DNA of 64,000 nucleotides from Ehrlichia sp028752135 (GTDB lineage: Bacteria > Pseudomonadota > Alphaproteobacteria > Rickettsiales > Anaplasmataceae). Below, piece after piece: positions 40,414-52,001 of the stretch. Within the stretch, counting starts at the first letter, position 1. Each line of letters opens with the position of its first letter. The position numbers and the translations under genes are program-made. The stretch covers positions 434,001 to 498,000 of the forward strand of contig CP082782.1 of the NCBI GenBank assembly GCA_028752135.1, written 5' to 3'. Below the pieces are notes generated by a model. That model saw nothing but the letters and a program-made list of their open reading frames with translations, searched no databases and was not told the DNA's origin.

Positions 40414-41826
40414 ATGAAATATTTTCGTGTTTTGTTATTAATATGTTTGGTGTTTATTTTGTTTTTTGCAGTTGGATATACACACATATACTTGAAAAAT
40501 GATTATTTATATGAAGTGTCAAAGGAAATCAATGTGAATATTAAAGATATACTTGTTAATTCTGTGATCGATAAATATGCTAAATTATTGGCTAAAGCTC
40601 CAAGTCATATGGGAACCAGTACATACTATATGAATTTACTAATTAAATTGCGTGCTGAATTTTTAAAAGCTTTAAGTGGGGTAAAAGATTTTCACGTTAT
40701 TTTGTATAACATAGATGGAAATGTGATATTCTCTAACAAAAGTAGTGATGATATTGCAGATCAAGATTTAATACTTCGTTCAGAAGATATGAACTCATTA
40801 TTAAGAGGAGAGTATGTAGATCATAAGATAAGCAGTAGTGCAACTACTGCTTCGATATTTCCTATATTTCCATTAGATGATAAGGATAGTCATCCTTTAA
40901 TGTTTTTAAAGATCATTAAAAGCTCTGAAAGTTTATCTAGTTTTATTGTAAATTTTTATACTATATTTTTGTCAATAGTGATATTGATTATTATTATATT
41001 TATAGTTGTAACTTGGTGCATATATTATAGAAATACAAAGATATTGAGTAAACAGTATGATGCTAATTTAAAGTTAAAAGAAGCAAAAGAAGTTGCTGAA
41101 CAAGAAAATATAAGTAAATCGCAATTTCTTGCAAACGTTAGCCACGAATTACGTACTCCACTGAACTCTATTATTGGGTTTTCAGAAATGATCAAAAGTG
41201 AATCTATGGGTGCTATAGAGAATCCTCATTATAAAGAATACATAGATGATATATATAATTCTGGTGTTCATTTATTGAGTTTAATTAATGATATTTTAGA
41301 TTTTTCTAAGGCTGAGGCTAATAAGTTAGTAGTAGAATTTGTGAAGTTTGATTTGGGTAAGATTATATCTTCATGTTTTAATATGATGGTTCCGAGAGCT
41401 GAGCAAGCAAGTGTTAATCTTGAGAAAGTTCTGCCTTCTGATAAAGTAGTTATGGTGGCGGATCCTAAAAGAATGAAACAGGTAATAATTAACTTGTTAT
41501 CTAATTCAATAAAATTTACCCCTGAAAATGGTGTAGTGAAATTAGTAGTAGAGTATAATCTTGAGGATCAGGCTATTGTTATTGAAATTATTGATACTGG
41601 TATAGGAATAGCACAGCAAGATCTATATAAAGTAATGTCTGTTTTTGGACAAGTAGATAGTAGACATGCTCGTAAATATGAAGGTACAGGGTTAGGACTA
41701 CCTTTAAGTAAGAAACTAGTTGAACTTATGAATGGGGTGTTTAAAATAAAAAGTGAGCCTAATTTAGGTACAATAGTAACATTAATTTTCCCTTATACTA
41801 ATGATTTAGAAGAAAAAGGTTTCTAA
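40414..41826 (+). CDS. pleC: Sensor histidine kinase PleC
   Basis: 470 residues. Transmembrane helices at about 5-24 and 181-204 frame a periplasmic domain. The HisKA region reads FLANVSHELRTPLNSIIGFS with phospho-acceptor H244. The ATPase domain has NLLSNSIKFTPENG (N box), DTGIGI (G1) and GTGLGLPLS (G2). The HELRTPLN-IIGFSEMI wording fits PleC/DivJ-type alphaproteobacterial kinases, and PleC is one of three sensors described in Ehrlichia, paired with the diguanylate cyclase PleD. Its response regulator is not adjacent. Confidence 0.88.
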   Translation: MKYFRVLLLICLVFILFFAVGYTHIYLKNDYLYEVSKEINVNIKDILVNSVIDKYAKLLAKAPSHMGTSTYYMNLLIKLRAEFLKALSGVKDFHVILYNIDGNVIFSNKSSDDIADQDLILRSEDMNSLLRGEYVDHKISSSATTASIFPIFPLDDKDSHPLMFLKIIKSSESLSSFIVNFYTIFLSIVILIIIIFIVVTWCIYYRNTKILSKQYDANLKLKEAKEVAEQENISKSQFLANVSHELRTPLNSIIGFSEMIKSESMGAIENPHYKEYIDDIYNSGVHLLSLINDILDFSKAEANKLVVEFVKFDLGKIISSCFNMMVPRAEQASVNLEKVLPSDKVVMVADPKRMKQVIINLLSNSIKFTPENGVVKLVVEYNLEDQAIVIEIIDTGIGIAQQDLYKVMSVFGQVDSRHARKYEGTGLGLPLSKKLVELMNGVFKIKSEPNLGTIVTLIFPYTNDLEEKGF

Positions 41827-42690
41827 AGTTTATGTTATATTAAAATAGGGTAGAAATATTATGAAGCGTATAGATTATTGATTTACCTTATAAGGTGAAA
41901 TTAGTTGATTTTGTGTTAGTTAATAGACTTAATTTATAGAAATTTTTTTCTGAAGATCTTTGATATATAAGATTAAAATCTCTTTAACTATGTAATATTT
42001 GGACATTTTGATTATAAAATATATACCTCTACTACTAATGAGGTATATACTTTTTACGTAGAGAGCATTATAACTCGTTAAATAGAAGTATTTTTCTCAG
42101 AATATATAATGCTTTTCAACTGCATAAGCTATCAGTTTCATATTTGACTAAGCTAAATGTTGCTTGCGTGTTGTCTACTCTTACTAGAGATATTCCATTT
42201 TTAATATTAGGGTATCAACTTCATATCTATTAAGATAGATCAATTTGTTACTTAGAGGTCATCAGTTTTTTAAGTTTTGAATATGTATGATAATAATGTG
42301 GAATGATGGCCTAACTATTAGAGTGATGTTTTAGTAAGTGTTACATATAGCATCTTGGAATTTAATAATAAGTAAAATATATGTTCTTTATATTGAAAAA
42401 AGTATTTTTAATAAATTACTAGTAGGGTTATTGTCGTTTGTTATGTAATTACAATAATTAATGTAAGTAAATTCATCTTGTATGGCATGTAATCTTGAAT
42501 TTTTTGATTTAATTATTACTATTTCAAAGGAGTTAATTAAATTTTATGAAATATGTTGTGTAGTTTGAAGTAGGAATAATCATATTGATTTACTGTTTTA
42601 TATTTCATCATTTGTAAATTAAGTATTTTACAGTTCTACTAATGGGATTATTATTTAAATTACTGTATCTCAATTTTAAATATTAGCGAT
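41827..42690. other. Gap between pleC and mutL
   Basis: About 860 AT-rich bases. It contains the hairpin at 42020-42055; otherwise nothing was recognised. Confidence 0.5.
42020..42055 (+). terminator. Candidate intrinsic terminator
   Basis: A 10-bp perfect stem (TATATACCTC with GAGGTATATA), 10-base loop, then C and T5 at 42051-42055. This is the best terminator-like structure in the window, about 190 bases after pleC. Confidence 0.45.
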
Positions 42691-44735
42691 ATGTCAATTA
42701 TACTGTTAGATCCTAGAACAATTAATAGAATTGCTGCAGGAGAAGTAATAGAATGTCCAGCAAGTGTAGTTAAAGAATTAGTTGAAAATTCAATTGATGC
42801 TAAAGCTACTACTATTAGTATTACTATAGAATGTGGAGGACGTAATTTAATACTTGTTAGTGATAATGGTATTGGGATTAAAAAAGAAGATGTAGAAATT
42901 GCATTTATTCGTCATGCTACATCTAAACTTCCTGATGGTGATTTGAGTAGAGTTAAATCTTTAGGATTTAGAGGAGAAGGATTAACTTCTATTGCAGCTG
43001 TTAGTAAAGTAAAAATGATATCGAGATCTCAAGGTTCGGATACTGCATGGTTGATAGTATTTGAAGGTGGAGAAAAAACACAAGAATTAATTCCAGATGC
43101 ACTTTCGTGTGGTACTTATATAGAAGTACGAGATTTGTTTTTTGCAATTCCTAATAGATTAAAATTCTTAAAAAGTGAAAAAGCAGAAGTTCAATCTATT
43201 GTTGATATGGTTAATAAGTTGGCTATGGTTAATCATAATATAATGTTTTCTTTATTTGTTGATGGAAAGCAGATATTTAAATATTTAAAACAGCAGTCAA
43301 ATATTGATAGATTGTCTGAAATAAAAGGTCTAGGGCCAGAATTTTGTAAAAATTCTTTACCAGTAAATGTTAGTGAAGGAATGATTACATTAGTGGGTTA
43401 TATTGGGTTACCTACGTTAAGTCGTGGTAAGTCAAGCCTTGTATATACCTTTGTCAATGGTCGTCCTGTTTATGATAGTTTATTAATAGGAGCAATAAGA
43501 TATGCTTATAGCGATTTTATAGAAAAGGATAAATATCCAATTGTTGTATTGTACCTTGATATGCCATGTGATCAGGTTGATGCTAATGTTCATCCTAATA
43601 AATCTGAAGTTAGGTTTCAGGATAAGAAATTAATATATAAAATTGTAGTCAATGCAATTAAAGATGTATTGTCTACTAACATGCATATGAAGTTGAAGTC
43701 TATTGATAATGTTACAAATGATCCTTTCATGCAGGATAATGTTGTTAAAGCAGAGTATTTAAAAAAGTTTATGGTAATGTTTCTTCTAAATTTTCTAAAT
43801 ATCCTAACACACAACGATGTTTATCTAACAGTAGTAATGGACAAATATGTTCTGCTAGTGATTTAAGAACGGCTAAAATAGATACGGATCCTTTTTTTAA
43901 TAAAGATTCTGGGATAATACAGAATAAATATAAAGAGGATGTTCAAGAAAACAATAAAAATTATCTTAATATAAAAGAAAAATCTGAAGTTCTACATACA
44001 TATGAGAAGAAGGGTTTAGTTGATTTGGCAAATGATATCTTGCAAAAATCTTCTATAGATGGATATGATAAGACTGCTTTAAAGTATAGTGATAACACTT
44101 CAAAATCAATAAATAATAAAAAATCAGAAGTGGAAGGATTGTTGATAGATGATTATCCTTTAGGATATGCTTTGTGTCAAATACATAGTAGATATATTAT
44201 ATCACAAACACAGAATTCCATTGTAATTGTTGATCAACATGCTGCTCATGAAAGACTGACTTATGAGTATATGAAACAGGTTATGGAAAGGGAAGGAATA
44301 AAACGTCAAATGCTATTAATACCTGAAGTTATTGAAATGAATAATAGTTTTGATTTAGAGTTACTGGTTGAGTATAAGACAAAATTATTACAGTTGGGCT
44401 TGCTGATTGAACCTCTTGGTAATCTATCAGTTATAGTGAGAGAAGTACCAGCAATTTTTGGAAGTTTTGATGTTAAATCACTTATTATTAATATACTTGA
44501 TAGTATAATGGAAGTAGGGGATACTTTATTTTTGGATGATAAAATTAAGGATATATGTGGTACAATAGCGTGTTATAGTTCTATTAGAAGTGGTAGAAAA
44601 TTAAAAATTGAAGAGATGAATGCTATTCTAAGAAGTATGGAAAATACATCACATTCTGGACAATGTAATCATGGTAGGCCAACTTATATTGAATTGAGTT
44701 TGCTTGAAGTGGATAAACTTTTTGCAAGGAGATAA
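42691..44735 (+). pseudogene. mutL: DNA mismatch repair protein MutL, frameshifted
   Basis: The first segment (42691-43866) holds the GHKL ATPase: ELVENSIDAKATT, DNGIGI, ATSKL and GFRGEGLTSIA. Frame is lost at an A6 run (43761-43766). One more A gives EYLKKVYGNVSSKFSKYPN and a frame open to 44735. That second part contains DQHAAHERLTYE, the metal-binding endonuclease motif DQHA-x2-E-x4-E, and CNHGRPT near the end. Repaired length is 681 residues. As read, the ATPase is cut from the dimerisation and nicking domain, so MutL would be non-functional. A sequencing error is likely, but a slippage-prone run in a mismatch repair gene deserves checking. Confidence 0.93.
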
Positions 44736-44800
44736 TATAAAGTTGTTAGCTATGTATATTACATTAATATAGCTGCTGAAATAAACAAATAACTTTATAT
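44735..44800. repeat. Nested inverted repeat after mutL
   Basis: Outer arms ATATAAAGTT (44735-44744) and AACTTTATAT (44791-44800) enclose a second pair, AGCTAT and ATAGCT. It overlaps the mutL stop codon and may fold in the mRNA tail. No T-run follows. Confidence 0.4.
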
Positions 44801-45229
44801 CATTAAAATTCAATGTAAGTTGTTCCTTGCGTGGTTGTATAAATAAGTTGCTTTATTGTATATACTTATATAGTACAAGTTTTGTTGGTTAGTCTAAATC
44901 GATTAATGCGTTCACTGTATGGGTAGATTTATTCTGTATTATGTAAGTTAGTATATTTCTATTGAATTTTTATTCATTAAGCTCTCTTATTGTAAGATGA
45001 GTTTTTATAAGAAATATTGATCTTGTAAGGATATATTTGTAATTTTAATATTGAAAGTTATGTATAATGGTAGCTTGTGTTAAAATAGGTTGTAAAGCAG
45101 TTATATAAATGTACTTACTAAATACTGTTTTTAAGTTTATGCAGAGTAAGTTCTTATAATTAACGCCATGATCTTACAGAAATATATAACATTTAAGATG
45201 TGTATGTAAGTACTGCAATAGAGTAAAGG
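44801..45229. other. Gap between convergent mutL and dprA
   Basis: About 430 AT-rich bases without a gene. Confidence 0.55.
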
Positions 45230-46351
45230 TTAATATATTAGAGCAACTTTATTATTTGGGAATCTTTCTATTTTTTTTGATGCTTCTAGTTCAGTAAGGG
45301 CTATTAAGACACTACTAATGCTTAAATTGGTAGAAGCAATGATTTCTTCTATTTCTATTGGACTATGGCTCATATTCTGTAAGATGAGATCTTTTGCATT
45401 GTTGATTTTAGGAAATAATTCATGTTCTTTTACAATGTGATCAAAAAATGAATGTTGTACATAATTTTTATGATTAAATTGTATACCTTCGATTATGTCA
45501 TTTGTGGATTCTACTAACTTTGCTCCATTTTTAATTAAGCTATTGCTCCCTTTGCATCTGTAATCAAATGGTGATCCAGGTACTGCAAATACTTCTCTAT
45601 TTTGATTTAAAGCAAAATTTGCTGTAATAAGTGATCCTGATTGTATTGAAGCTTCAACAACGACTACTCCTAACGATAGTCCGGAAATAATACGATTACG
45701 TTGTGGAAATAAGTGTGCTTTTGGTAACGTGGAGAAAGGAAATTCTGTGATAATTAATCCTCCTTTATCTATTATTGTTTTATAAAGATATGTGTTTTCT
45801 TGGGGATATACTATATTAATGCCATTGCCCATTACAGCAATTGTAGGTAATTGTTGAAAGATTATGCTATGTGCTGATTTGTCTATTCCTCTTGCTAGCC
45901 CAGATACTATAACAAATCCAGTATTAGCTAGTTCGTATGATAATTTATAAGCAAAATTCTTTCCATTAATTGAAGGATTTCTACTGCCTACTATACCAAT
46001 GATATTCTTTTTGAGCAGGGATAGATCTCCTAATATTGTCAGAACTGGTGGATAATCATGAATATTACGTAAAATTTCTGGATAATCTTCATTGAATACT
46101 GTAATTATCTTTCCTCCAATTTTATTGGTGTTTTCAATTTCTAGCTCAGCTTCTTCAATAGAACATATAGTATTTATTTTATTATTAATTTGAGATTTTT
46201 TTATTAGATTTGGTAAAACTTCTAATGTGTTTCTACAAGTTTTATATAGTTTAATTAATGCAGAAAATGTTGATGGACCAATGTTTGGTGTTCTTATTAA
46301 TCTAAGACATGATATCAAATCTTGGTGAGATAGTTCTTTTTGAACTTGCAT
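45230..46351 (-). CDS. dprA: DNA processing protein DprA
   Basis: Binds incoming single-stranded DNA and loads RecA. 373 residues: an N-terminal SAM-like part, a Rossmann-type core with IGIVGSRNPSINGKNFA, VSGLARGIDKSAH, PTIAVMGNGINIVYPQEN, LFPQRNRIISGLSLGVVVVE, and AVPGSPFDYRCKGSNSLIKNGA. A C-terminal winged helix (SPIEIEEIIASTNLSISSVL) completes the DprA layout. Its role in an intracellular bacterium is unclear; it may serve recombination rather than uptake. Confidence 0.95.
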   Translation of the reverse strand: MQVQKELSHQDLISCLRLIRTPNIGPSTFSALIKLYKTCRNTLEVLPNLIKKSQINNKINTICSIEEAELEIENTNKIGGKIITVFNEDYPEILRNIHDYPPVLTILGDLSLLKKNIIGIVGSRNPSINGKNFAYKLSYELANTGFVIVSGLARGIDKSAHSIIFQQLPTIAVMGNGINIVYPQENTYLYKTIIDKGGLIITEFPFSTLPKAHLFPQRNRIISGLSLGVVVVEASIQSGSLITANFALNQNREVFAVPGSPFDYRCKGSNSLIKNGAKLVESTNDIIEGIQFNHKNYVQHSFFDHIVKEHELFPKINNAKDLILQNMSHSPIEIEEIIASTNLSISSVLIALTELEASKKIERFPNNKVALIY

Positions 46352-47341
46352 AATTGATTTTATAGTTAATATCTTAATATAATTAAAATATTAATTATAA
46401 ATAATCAAATAATTAGTGAATATATTCTAGAAATATTTTTGATAATTCCTGCTATATATATAAATGTAATACAGTAGTTTACATTAATTCTAATTTATTT
46501 ATCCATGATTCACTATCTGTTTATATATGTGCTACCTAGAACTATTGGATGACTGCTGAAGTCTTAATGGATTATAATGTATTAGTTATCAGTGGTTGTT
46601 ATATATTGTAAAAAATATAAAAAATGGATAGCACTGTATTTTTATATTTTTCTATTACTAAAGATAAGTTATTTGTTGTACTTGAAGTATAAGGTAGTAT
46701 TAATATATCCTTTCGATTTATTTTATATAAAAATATTACATTAGTTTAATTGTTAAGAAGTAATTTTATATTATGCTAAAGCTTGTAAAATCTGTGATTT
46801 TATTTGTTTATGGTATTCTGAGAATTATGACTTGCATGTTAAAAAGGATATATTAATGTTCAGCAATTTTATTATGTGAGAGAACACCAATTATTTTATT
46901 TACTAATAAATTTATATAAAAAAGATACTTTTTGTAACAGGCGAGATTGTTTTGATTGGAAAGATGTCACTATAACATGTATTTGTACATCAGTAGTATA
47001 TAGAATTCCTTAAATAAAAGTTACATAGTTATATATTTAAAAATGTTATTATGGTCAATTGTTTTTCTTATGTAAAACCAGAATTATCTTGTTCAGGTAG
47101 AAAGCTAAATGATCGTCTTTATAAAAGACAGTGCTTTAATGATTGATTTTGTTACTACATGTAAAAGGTAATTGTAATGTTTTCTAATTAGAAACATGTA
47201 CTGTTGTACATAAAGTGATATATAAAATTGTTTAGAATAAATTTAGTTGTTTTCTTGTATTAAAATATATTTATGTATCAAGCAACATACTGTCAGGAAA
47301 CAACATATCGAACTATTGTATAGAGTGTGTATTTCTTATAC
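46352..47341. other. Long gap between dprA and fabF
   Basis: About 990 AT-rich bases, one of the longest spacers here. Both strands were checked for reading frames, tRNA motifs and tandem repeats; nothing convincing. Confidence 0.5.
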
Positions 47342-48613
47342 TTAAGTAACATTTCCTAGGATTAATGCTACATTTATTCCTCCAAACCCAAAAGAGTTAG
47401 ATAAACAATAATTAATTTTATGTTCTTGTGCATTTAATGGTACAAGATTTAATTTTGGATCTTCGGAAGACTCATATAGATTTAATGTAGGAGGTACAAT
47501 CCCTGTGTTCATGGCGAGTACACAAAATATTATTTCAACACTTCCTGCTGCACCAAGTAGATGACCTATAGAAGATTTAGTTGATGATATTGGGATTTTG
47601 TATATACTTTCTTTAAATACTGTTTTTATAGCTTGAATTTCTATGCTGTCTCCAAGAGGAGTAGAAGTACCATGTGCATTTATGTAGTTTATAGACTCTG
47701 GGCCTAATTGAGCGCTAGATAAAGCTAGTTCCATAGCTTTTGCTCCACCTTTTCCTTCTGGATGAGGTGCTGTTATGTGATATGCATCTGCAGTCATACC
47801 ATATCCTAGCAATTCTGCATATATTTTTGCTCCACGTTTTTTTGCATGTTCATAATCTTCTAACACTATTATTCCAGATCCTTCTCCCATGACGAAACCA
47901 TCTCTTTGTTTATCCCAAGGGCGTGATGCTAATTCTGGAGTATCATTGAATTTTGTTGATAGTGCTTTTATAGCAGAGAACCCTGCAATTCCTAAGCGAC
48001 ACAATGCACTTTCTGCTCCACCAGCTATTATAACGTCTGCTTCACCAGACTGTATAACCCTTACTGCATTACCTATAGCTTGTGCTCCTGTTGCACATGC
48101 AGTTACCATTGAATCACTTACTCCTGCAAAGCCATATTTCATGGATATATGACCAGTTAGCAGGTTGATTAAACTGGCAGGAATGAAAAAAGGACTGATC
48201 CTCTTTGGCCCACGTTCATGTAAACAAATGGCAGTTTTCTCTATAAAAGGTAGTCCTCCAATTCCAGATCCTACTATTACTCCTACTCTGCTATAGTCAA
48301 GAGCTTTGTAATCTAATAAATTAGAATCGTTAATTGCTTGAGTTGCAGATGCAATGCCAAAATGAATAAAAGTATCCATTTTTTTTATGTCTTTTTCTGG
48401 AATAAATTCTGCTGAATCAAAGATATACTGCTCAGATTCAGATTTTATCGTTACCTGACCACCTATTTTGCAATCAAGATCTGATATATCAAATCTACTA
48501 ATTTTGCTTATACCTGAAGTTCCTTTACATAAAAGATCCCACACTGTTTTTACATCAATGCCTAAGGAAGTTACTAATCCCAACCCAGTAATCACAACCC
48601 TCTTCTGTATCAT
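47342..48613 (-). CDS. fabF: 3-oxoacyl-ACP synthase II
   Basis: Condensing enzyme of fatty-acid elongation. 423 residues from MIQKRVVITGLGLVTSLG; an in-frame TTG lies 12 bases upstream. The Cys-His-His triad is clear: VTACATGAQAIG, NAHGTSTPLGD and KSSIGHLLGAAG. The C-terminal SNSFGFGGINVALIL is typical. It lies 18 bases after acpP, the usual acpP-fabF pair. Confidence 0.97.
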   Translation of the reverse strand: MIQKRVVITGLGLVTSLGIDVKTVWDLLCKGTSGISKISRFDISDLDCKIGGQVTIKSESEQYIFDSAEFIPEKDIKKMDTFIHFGIASATQAINDSNLLDYKALDYSRVGVIVGSGIGGLPFIEKTAICLHERGPKRISPFFIPASLINLLTGHISMKYGFAGVSDSMVTACATGAQAIGNAVRVIQSGEADVIIAGGAESALCRLGIAGFSAIKALSTKFNDTPELASRPWDKQRDGFVMGEGSGIIVLEDYEHAKKRGAKIYAELLGYGMTADAYHITAPHPEGKGGAKAMELALSSAQLGPESINYINAHGTSTPLGDSIEIQAIKTVFKESIYKIPISSTKSSIGHLLGAAGSVEIIFCVLAMNTGIVPPTLNLYESSEDPKLNLVPLNAQEHKINYCLSNSFGFGGINVALILGNVT

Positions 48614-48631
48614 AATAGTACTCAATTAGTT

Positions 48632-48901
48632 TTACTTTGATAGTTTATTGCGAATATATTCCTCTATTTTGTCTATAGTTTCAAGTCCTTGTGCTTCTTC
48701 ATCAGAAATTTCTATAGAAAAGTGATCCTCTAAACACATTACTAGATCTACAAAATCAAGACTATCAAGATTTAAATCTTTTGCTAAATTGGTACTACCA
48801 GAAAGGGTAGCTTTTTGCTCATCTTTAAGCTTTAAACAATCAATTACAATTTTGGTTACAGTATCCTTTATAGACTCTAACCTTTCATCATTACTTTCCA
48901 T
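48632..48901 (-). CDS. acpP: Acyl carrier protein
   Basis: 89 residues, acidic and helical. The phosphopantetheine attachment serine is in DLNLDSLDFVDLVMCLED. The start at MESNDERLES gives slightly more than the usual 77-80 residues. It carries growing acyl chains for FabF and other synthases and shares an operon with fabF. Confidence 0.95.
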   Translation of the reverse strand: MESNDERLESIKDTVTKIVIDCLKLKDEQKATLSGSTNLAKDLNLDSLDFVDLVMCLEDHFSIEISDEEAQGLETIDKIEEYIRNKLSK

Positions 48902-49490
48902 AATTTATCCATTAAAAATTGAAACCATACATAATTATTAAACATAAATTTGCAAGAAATGAATGTTATAAACACTACTTTAACGCATGCAATGTTAAAC
49001 TTACAATTAAATAATAATTTAGAAGCCCAATAAAGTAAAATTTTTGTAATGTTCTTTGAGTTGAAACAAAAACTGTACTTAATCTTATGTAATATATAAC
49101 ATACGCATATGAGAATCAACCTATTTAATTTCTAAGATAGCTGATAGTAAATATGATTTGTAATGCTAATCTTTTATTTTGGAAGTAATTGTGAAAAATA
49201 ATAGATAGTTCTTATGTAATTATTTAGTTGTGTTGATGAAAATGAATTTGTTTTAGTACACATATTCATTTTTAAATCTTGTAAAGTAAATACTAAGATA
49301 GATTGTTATTTTTTTACTTTGTATAAATGGTAACTGTACTTATCTAGTGCTTAGCGAATTACTATTCTAAGGTAATCTTCATATATAATAATGACCAATT
49401 ACCTACCCCTTGCTAGGAAAAAAGGTAATTGATCTATTAAATAGTTATGTTACTTTTACATCTCTGACAATGCTATATATACTATAGTAC
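48902..49490. other. Gap between acpP and the accessory island
   Basis: About 590 bases. A 9-bp inverted repeat (CAATTACCT at 49396-49404 with 49423-49431) has an A6 run (T6 on the minus strand) within its loop side; it may terminate the minus-strand gene that ends at 49491. No gene. Confidence 0.45.
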
Positions 49491-51154
49491 TCAATGACTT
49501 TGGTATGTTGGAGAGTTTACAATAGGGTCTATTCGTGGTGTTTTTAAGAGTATGCTATTGAACTCATCATCATCATTGTTGTGTTTTAGTTTTCTTTTTC
49601 TTTTACCAGACTGCTGAACTTGTTCTTCAGGTTGTTTAATGTTGTCATCATTTGCTCCAATCTCAGTATGGTTTGAGCTTGCATGAAGCATTTCTTTGAA
49701 ACTTGGGTCATTTTCTAAATACTTAGCTGCAGCACTTAACATTAGTAATGGATTGCCATTACAGTATTGTAATACTGATTTTGTGACATCAATATCATCT
49801 TTTGTTCCATTAGGAATATGTTCATGATCAGAATCCACATCACATGTTTCTTCTTGTTCATTAGAAGTAGATTCTACATATTGAGCTGCGTCACTTAACG
49901 TTAGTAATTTATTATGATCTTTTATTATATTAGGAGTATCATCTTCATTATCAGAACTTATACCACATACTTCTTGTATTCCATTAGAAGTATGATTTTC
50001 ATTTGTAGCAAGCTCATCTCTTCCATAGTCAATTGTGGCTAGTATTTTATCAACAAGTAATCTAGTAGCAATCATCTCTATCTTATTTTTCTTTGATTGA
50101 TGACTAGATGTTTTTATATTTGTTGTAGTGGTATGTGATGTTGATGGTTGAGGCTGTTCTTCTGTGGTATTTTTATCTATATCTATTATGCTAATGTTGT
50201 CTTCACATATGTTCTTACTAACTTCATCATGTTGATTGTTTGTTTCTACACTAACCTTATTACTCACGATTGTATAGTTAATGTTAGTGATAGCAGCGCA
50301 TTGTGTTTTACTACCAAAAAGGAAATAGTAGACTCCATCAAGGGGGCCACCACGACTTTTAGCGGATTTAACATTGGCTACTTCATTATTCTCTATCTTT
50401 GCATTAGGGATGGCTAATATTTGTAAAGGGTCAGCATTGCGGTTAATGTATTCACGAAGGCGTATCACGTGTATACTTGCTGCTGACATCTTTCTACGGA
50501 AATCTGTTGTAATTTGTAAAAAGGCTAATCTAGGAAAAAAAGAATAGCACACATTAGATGATTATTTATAAATAAATTTTCTACCCTGTTATAGTTAGGT
50601 AGATTACATATTTCCTCCTTGAATGCTTCATGATTCGGAATAAAAGTATCAAAGTAGCCATCAAGGTGTAATATATTTAGATTTCTGAATGAATTTAAAC
50701 ACTCCATAAACTTTTTAGGTTGGTATATCCAGCTGGGATTTACATTTGCTTTTAATATTTTTATATTGGGTAAATGATAACTTATATACTGTAAGTAGGA
50801 TAACCTTGATCTTGAGTTGGTTTGAATAGAAGTACTACTACGGTTTTCTAGTATTCCCACTACTGATTGTAGAAAATTATGTCCCTTGAGATTAAAATCT
50901 TGTTCTATTGCATTTACTATGTAGATTAGGTATAGAACGTGTAACATATTTTTAGTGTGTAATATTACTGGTCCACCGTTATATTGCATAGTAGCATTTA
51001 AGAAACGTTCTTTAAATGTGTTCGGAAACTTATTGTATGGAACTTCTACAAAAAAGTACTCTTTACAAGTAGAGTACTTAAGTTTTTCCGTTTCTAGTAT
51101 TTCTTGTAATATCTCGTCTAAGTTTATGTGTTTTGCATAGTATAACATAGGCAT
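49491..51154 (-). pseudogene. Lineage-specific protein with LRR-like N-terminus and nuclear-localisation-like C-terminus, frameshifted
   Basis: Two frames overlap at an A7 run (50535-50541, T7 on the coding strand). One extra base joins them as CAILFFPRLAFLQITTDFRR, giving 554 residues. The N-terminal part has leucine-rich-repeat-like lines (LPNIKILKANVN, FRNLNILHLDGYF, VENLFINNHL). The C-terminal half is acidic and asparagine/serine-rich with two loose repeats: DNEDDTPNIIKDHNKLLTLS then AAQYVES, and DHEHIPNGTKDD then LLMLSAAAKYLEN. Near the end GKRKRKLKH is a strong basic cluster of nuclear-localisation type. No signal peptide is visible. Family not recognised. Context and composition suggest a secreted effector; that is inference. 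Confidence 0.7.
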
Positions 51155-52001
51155 ATTGATTGATTAATAATATATAAATGATATCGATAAATATTAATAA
51201 ATTTCAATGTATTTTTTGATGTAGTATAAGGTAAACTGTACAAATTTATTGATATAATATGTGATGGATGAGTTGCATAACGTATCATAGTAGAGCTCGT
51301 TTTAATATATAGAAGTGTTTGCATAGTTAAAAAAATCTAATTTATTTTTTTATGAGTGTGTCAAATTTGCTATTATATATACTTTGTGTGTTATATTTAT
51401 TGGGTTAGAAAAAGATGGAAATTTTATTTCAGTCATTAAAAGTTGGTATTAGTAGTTAAAGTAGTGTAATCTTGATAGGTGATTATCCTATACGTCGTTG
51501 ATATCTTCACTTATGTTTTTTTATCCAATAATAAAGCAAGCAGCTATGTTTTCTAGAAAATTTAATTATAATGTTCCAACTACTGTAAATGATATCTGAT
51601 GAGTTGTTATAATGTTATATTATATATATTTTCTAGAATTTGTGAATATAAAGTTTGATAATGTAAGATCGAAATAAAATGCTATCTTATCGTAATGTTT
51701 CTATGTTTTTTGATATTTGTGACTTGTATAGTGTTTGTATTGCTTAAATTAAATATTGCAAAATAATTTGATTATGTTACCTTGAGGGTTAGTATAGAGT
51801 GTCTGTAAGTGGGTTTTTTATCTGGCTTTGCTTATAGAAATAAGCATGTTTGAGTCAGGTATGCAGTAATGTACTTTTTATTGTATGTATTTTGTCCAAG
51901 GTAATGTTGTTCTGGTTTACAGCTTTTATTTGTTTATGTAAGAAATGCTTCTATTATAGTAGCTTAGAACCCAGTATAGAGAGAAGGGTAAGCTATTTTG
52001 T
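51155..52001. other. Gap inside the accessory island
   Basis: About 850 AT-rich bases between the NLS-bearing gene and the tandem paralogues. No gene or repeat could be supported. Confidence 0.5.

Noticed and set aside
47889..48152. 87-residue plus-strand frame in fabF
   Set aside because: Shadow of the conserved condensing-enzyme core on the other strand.
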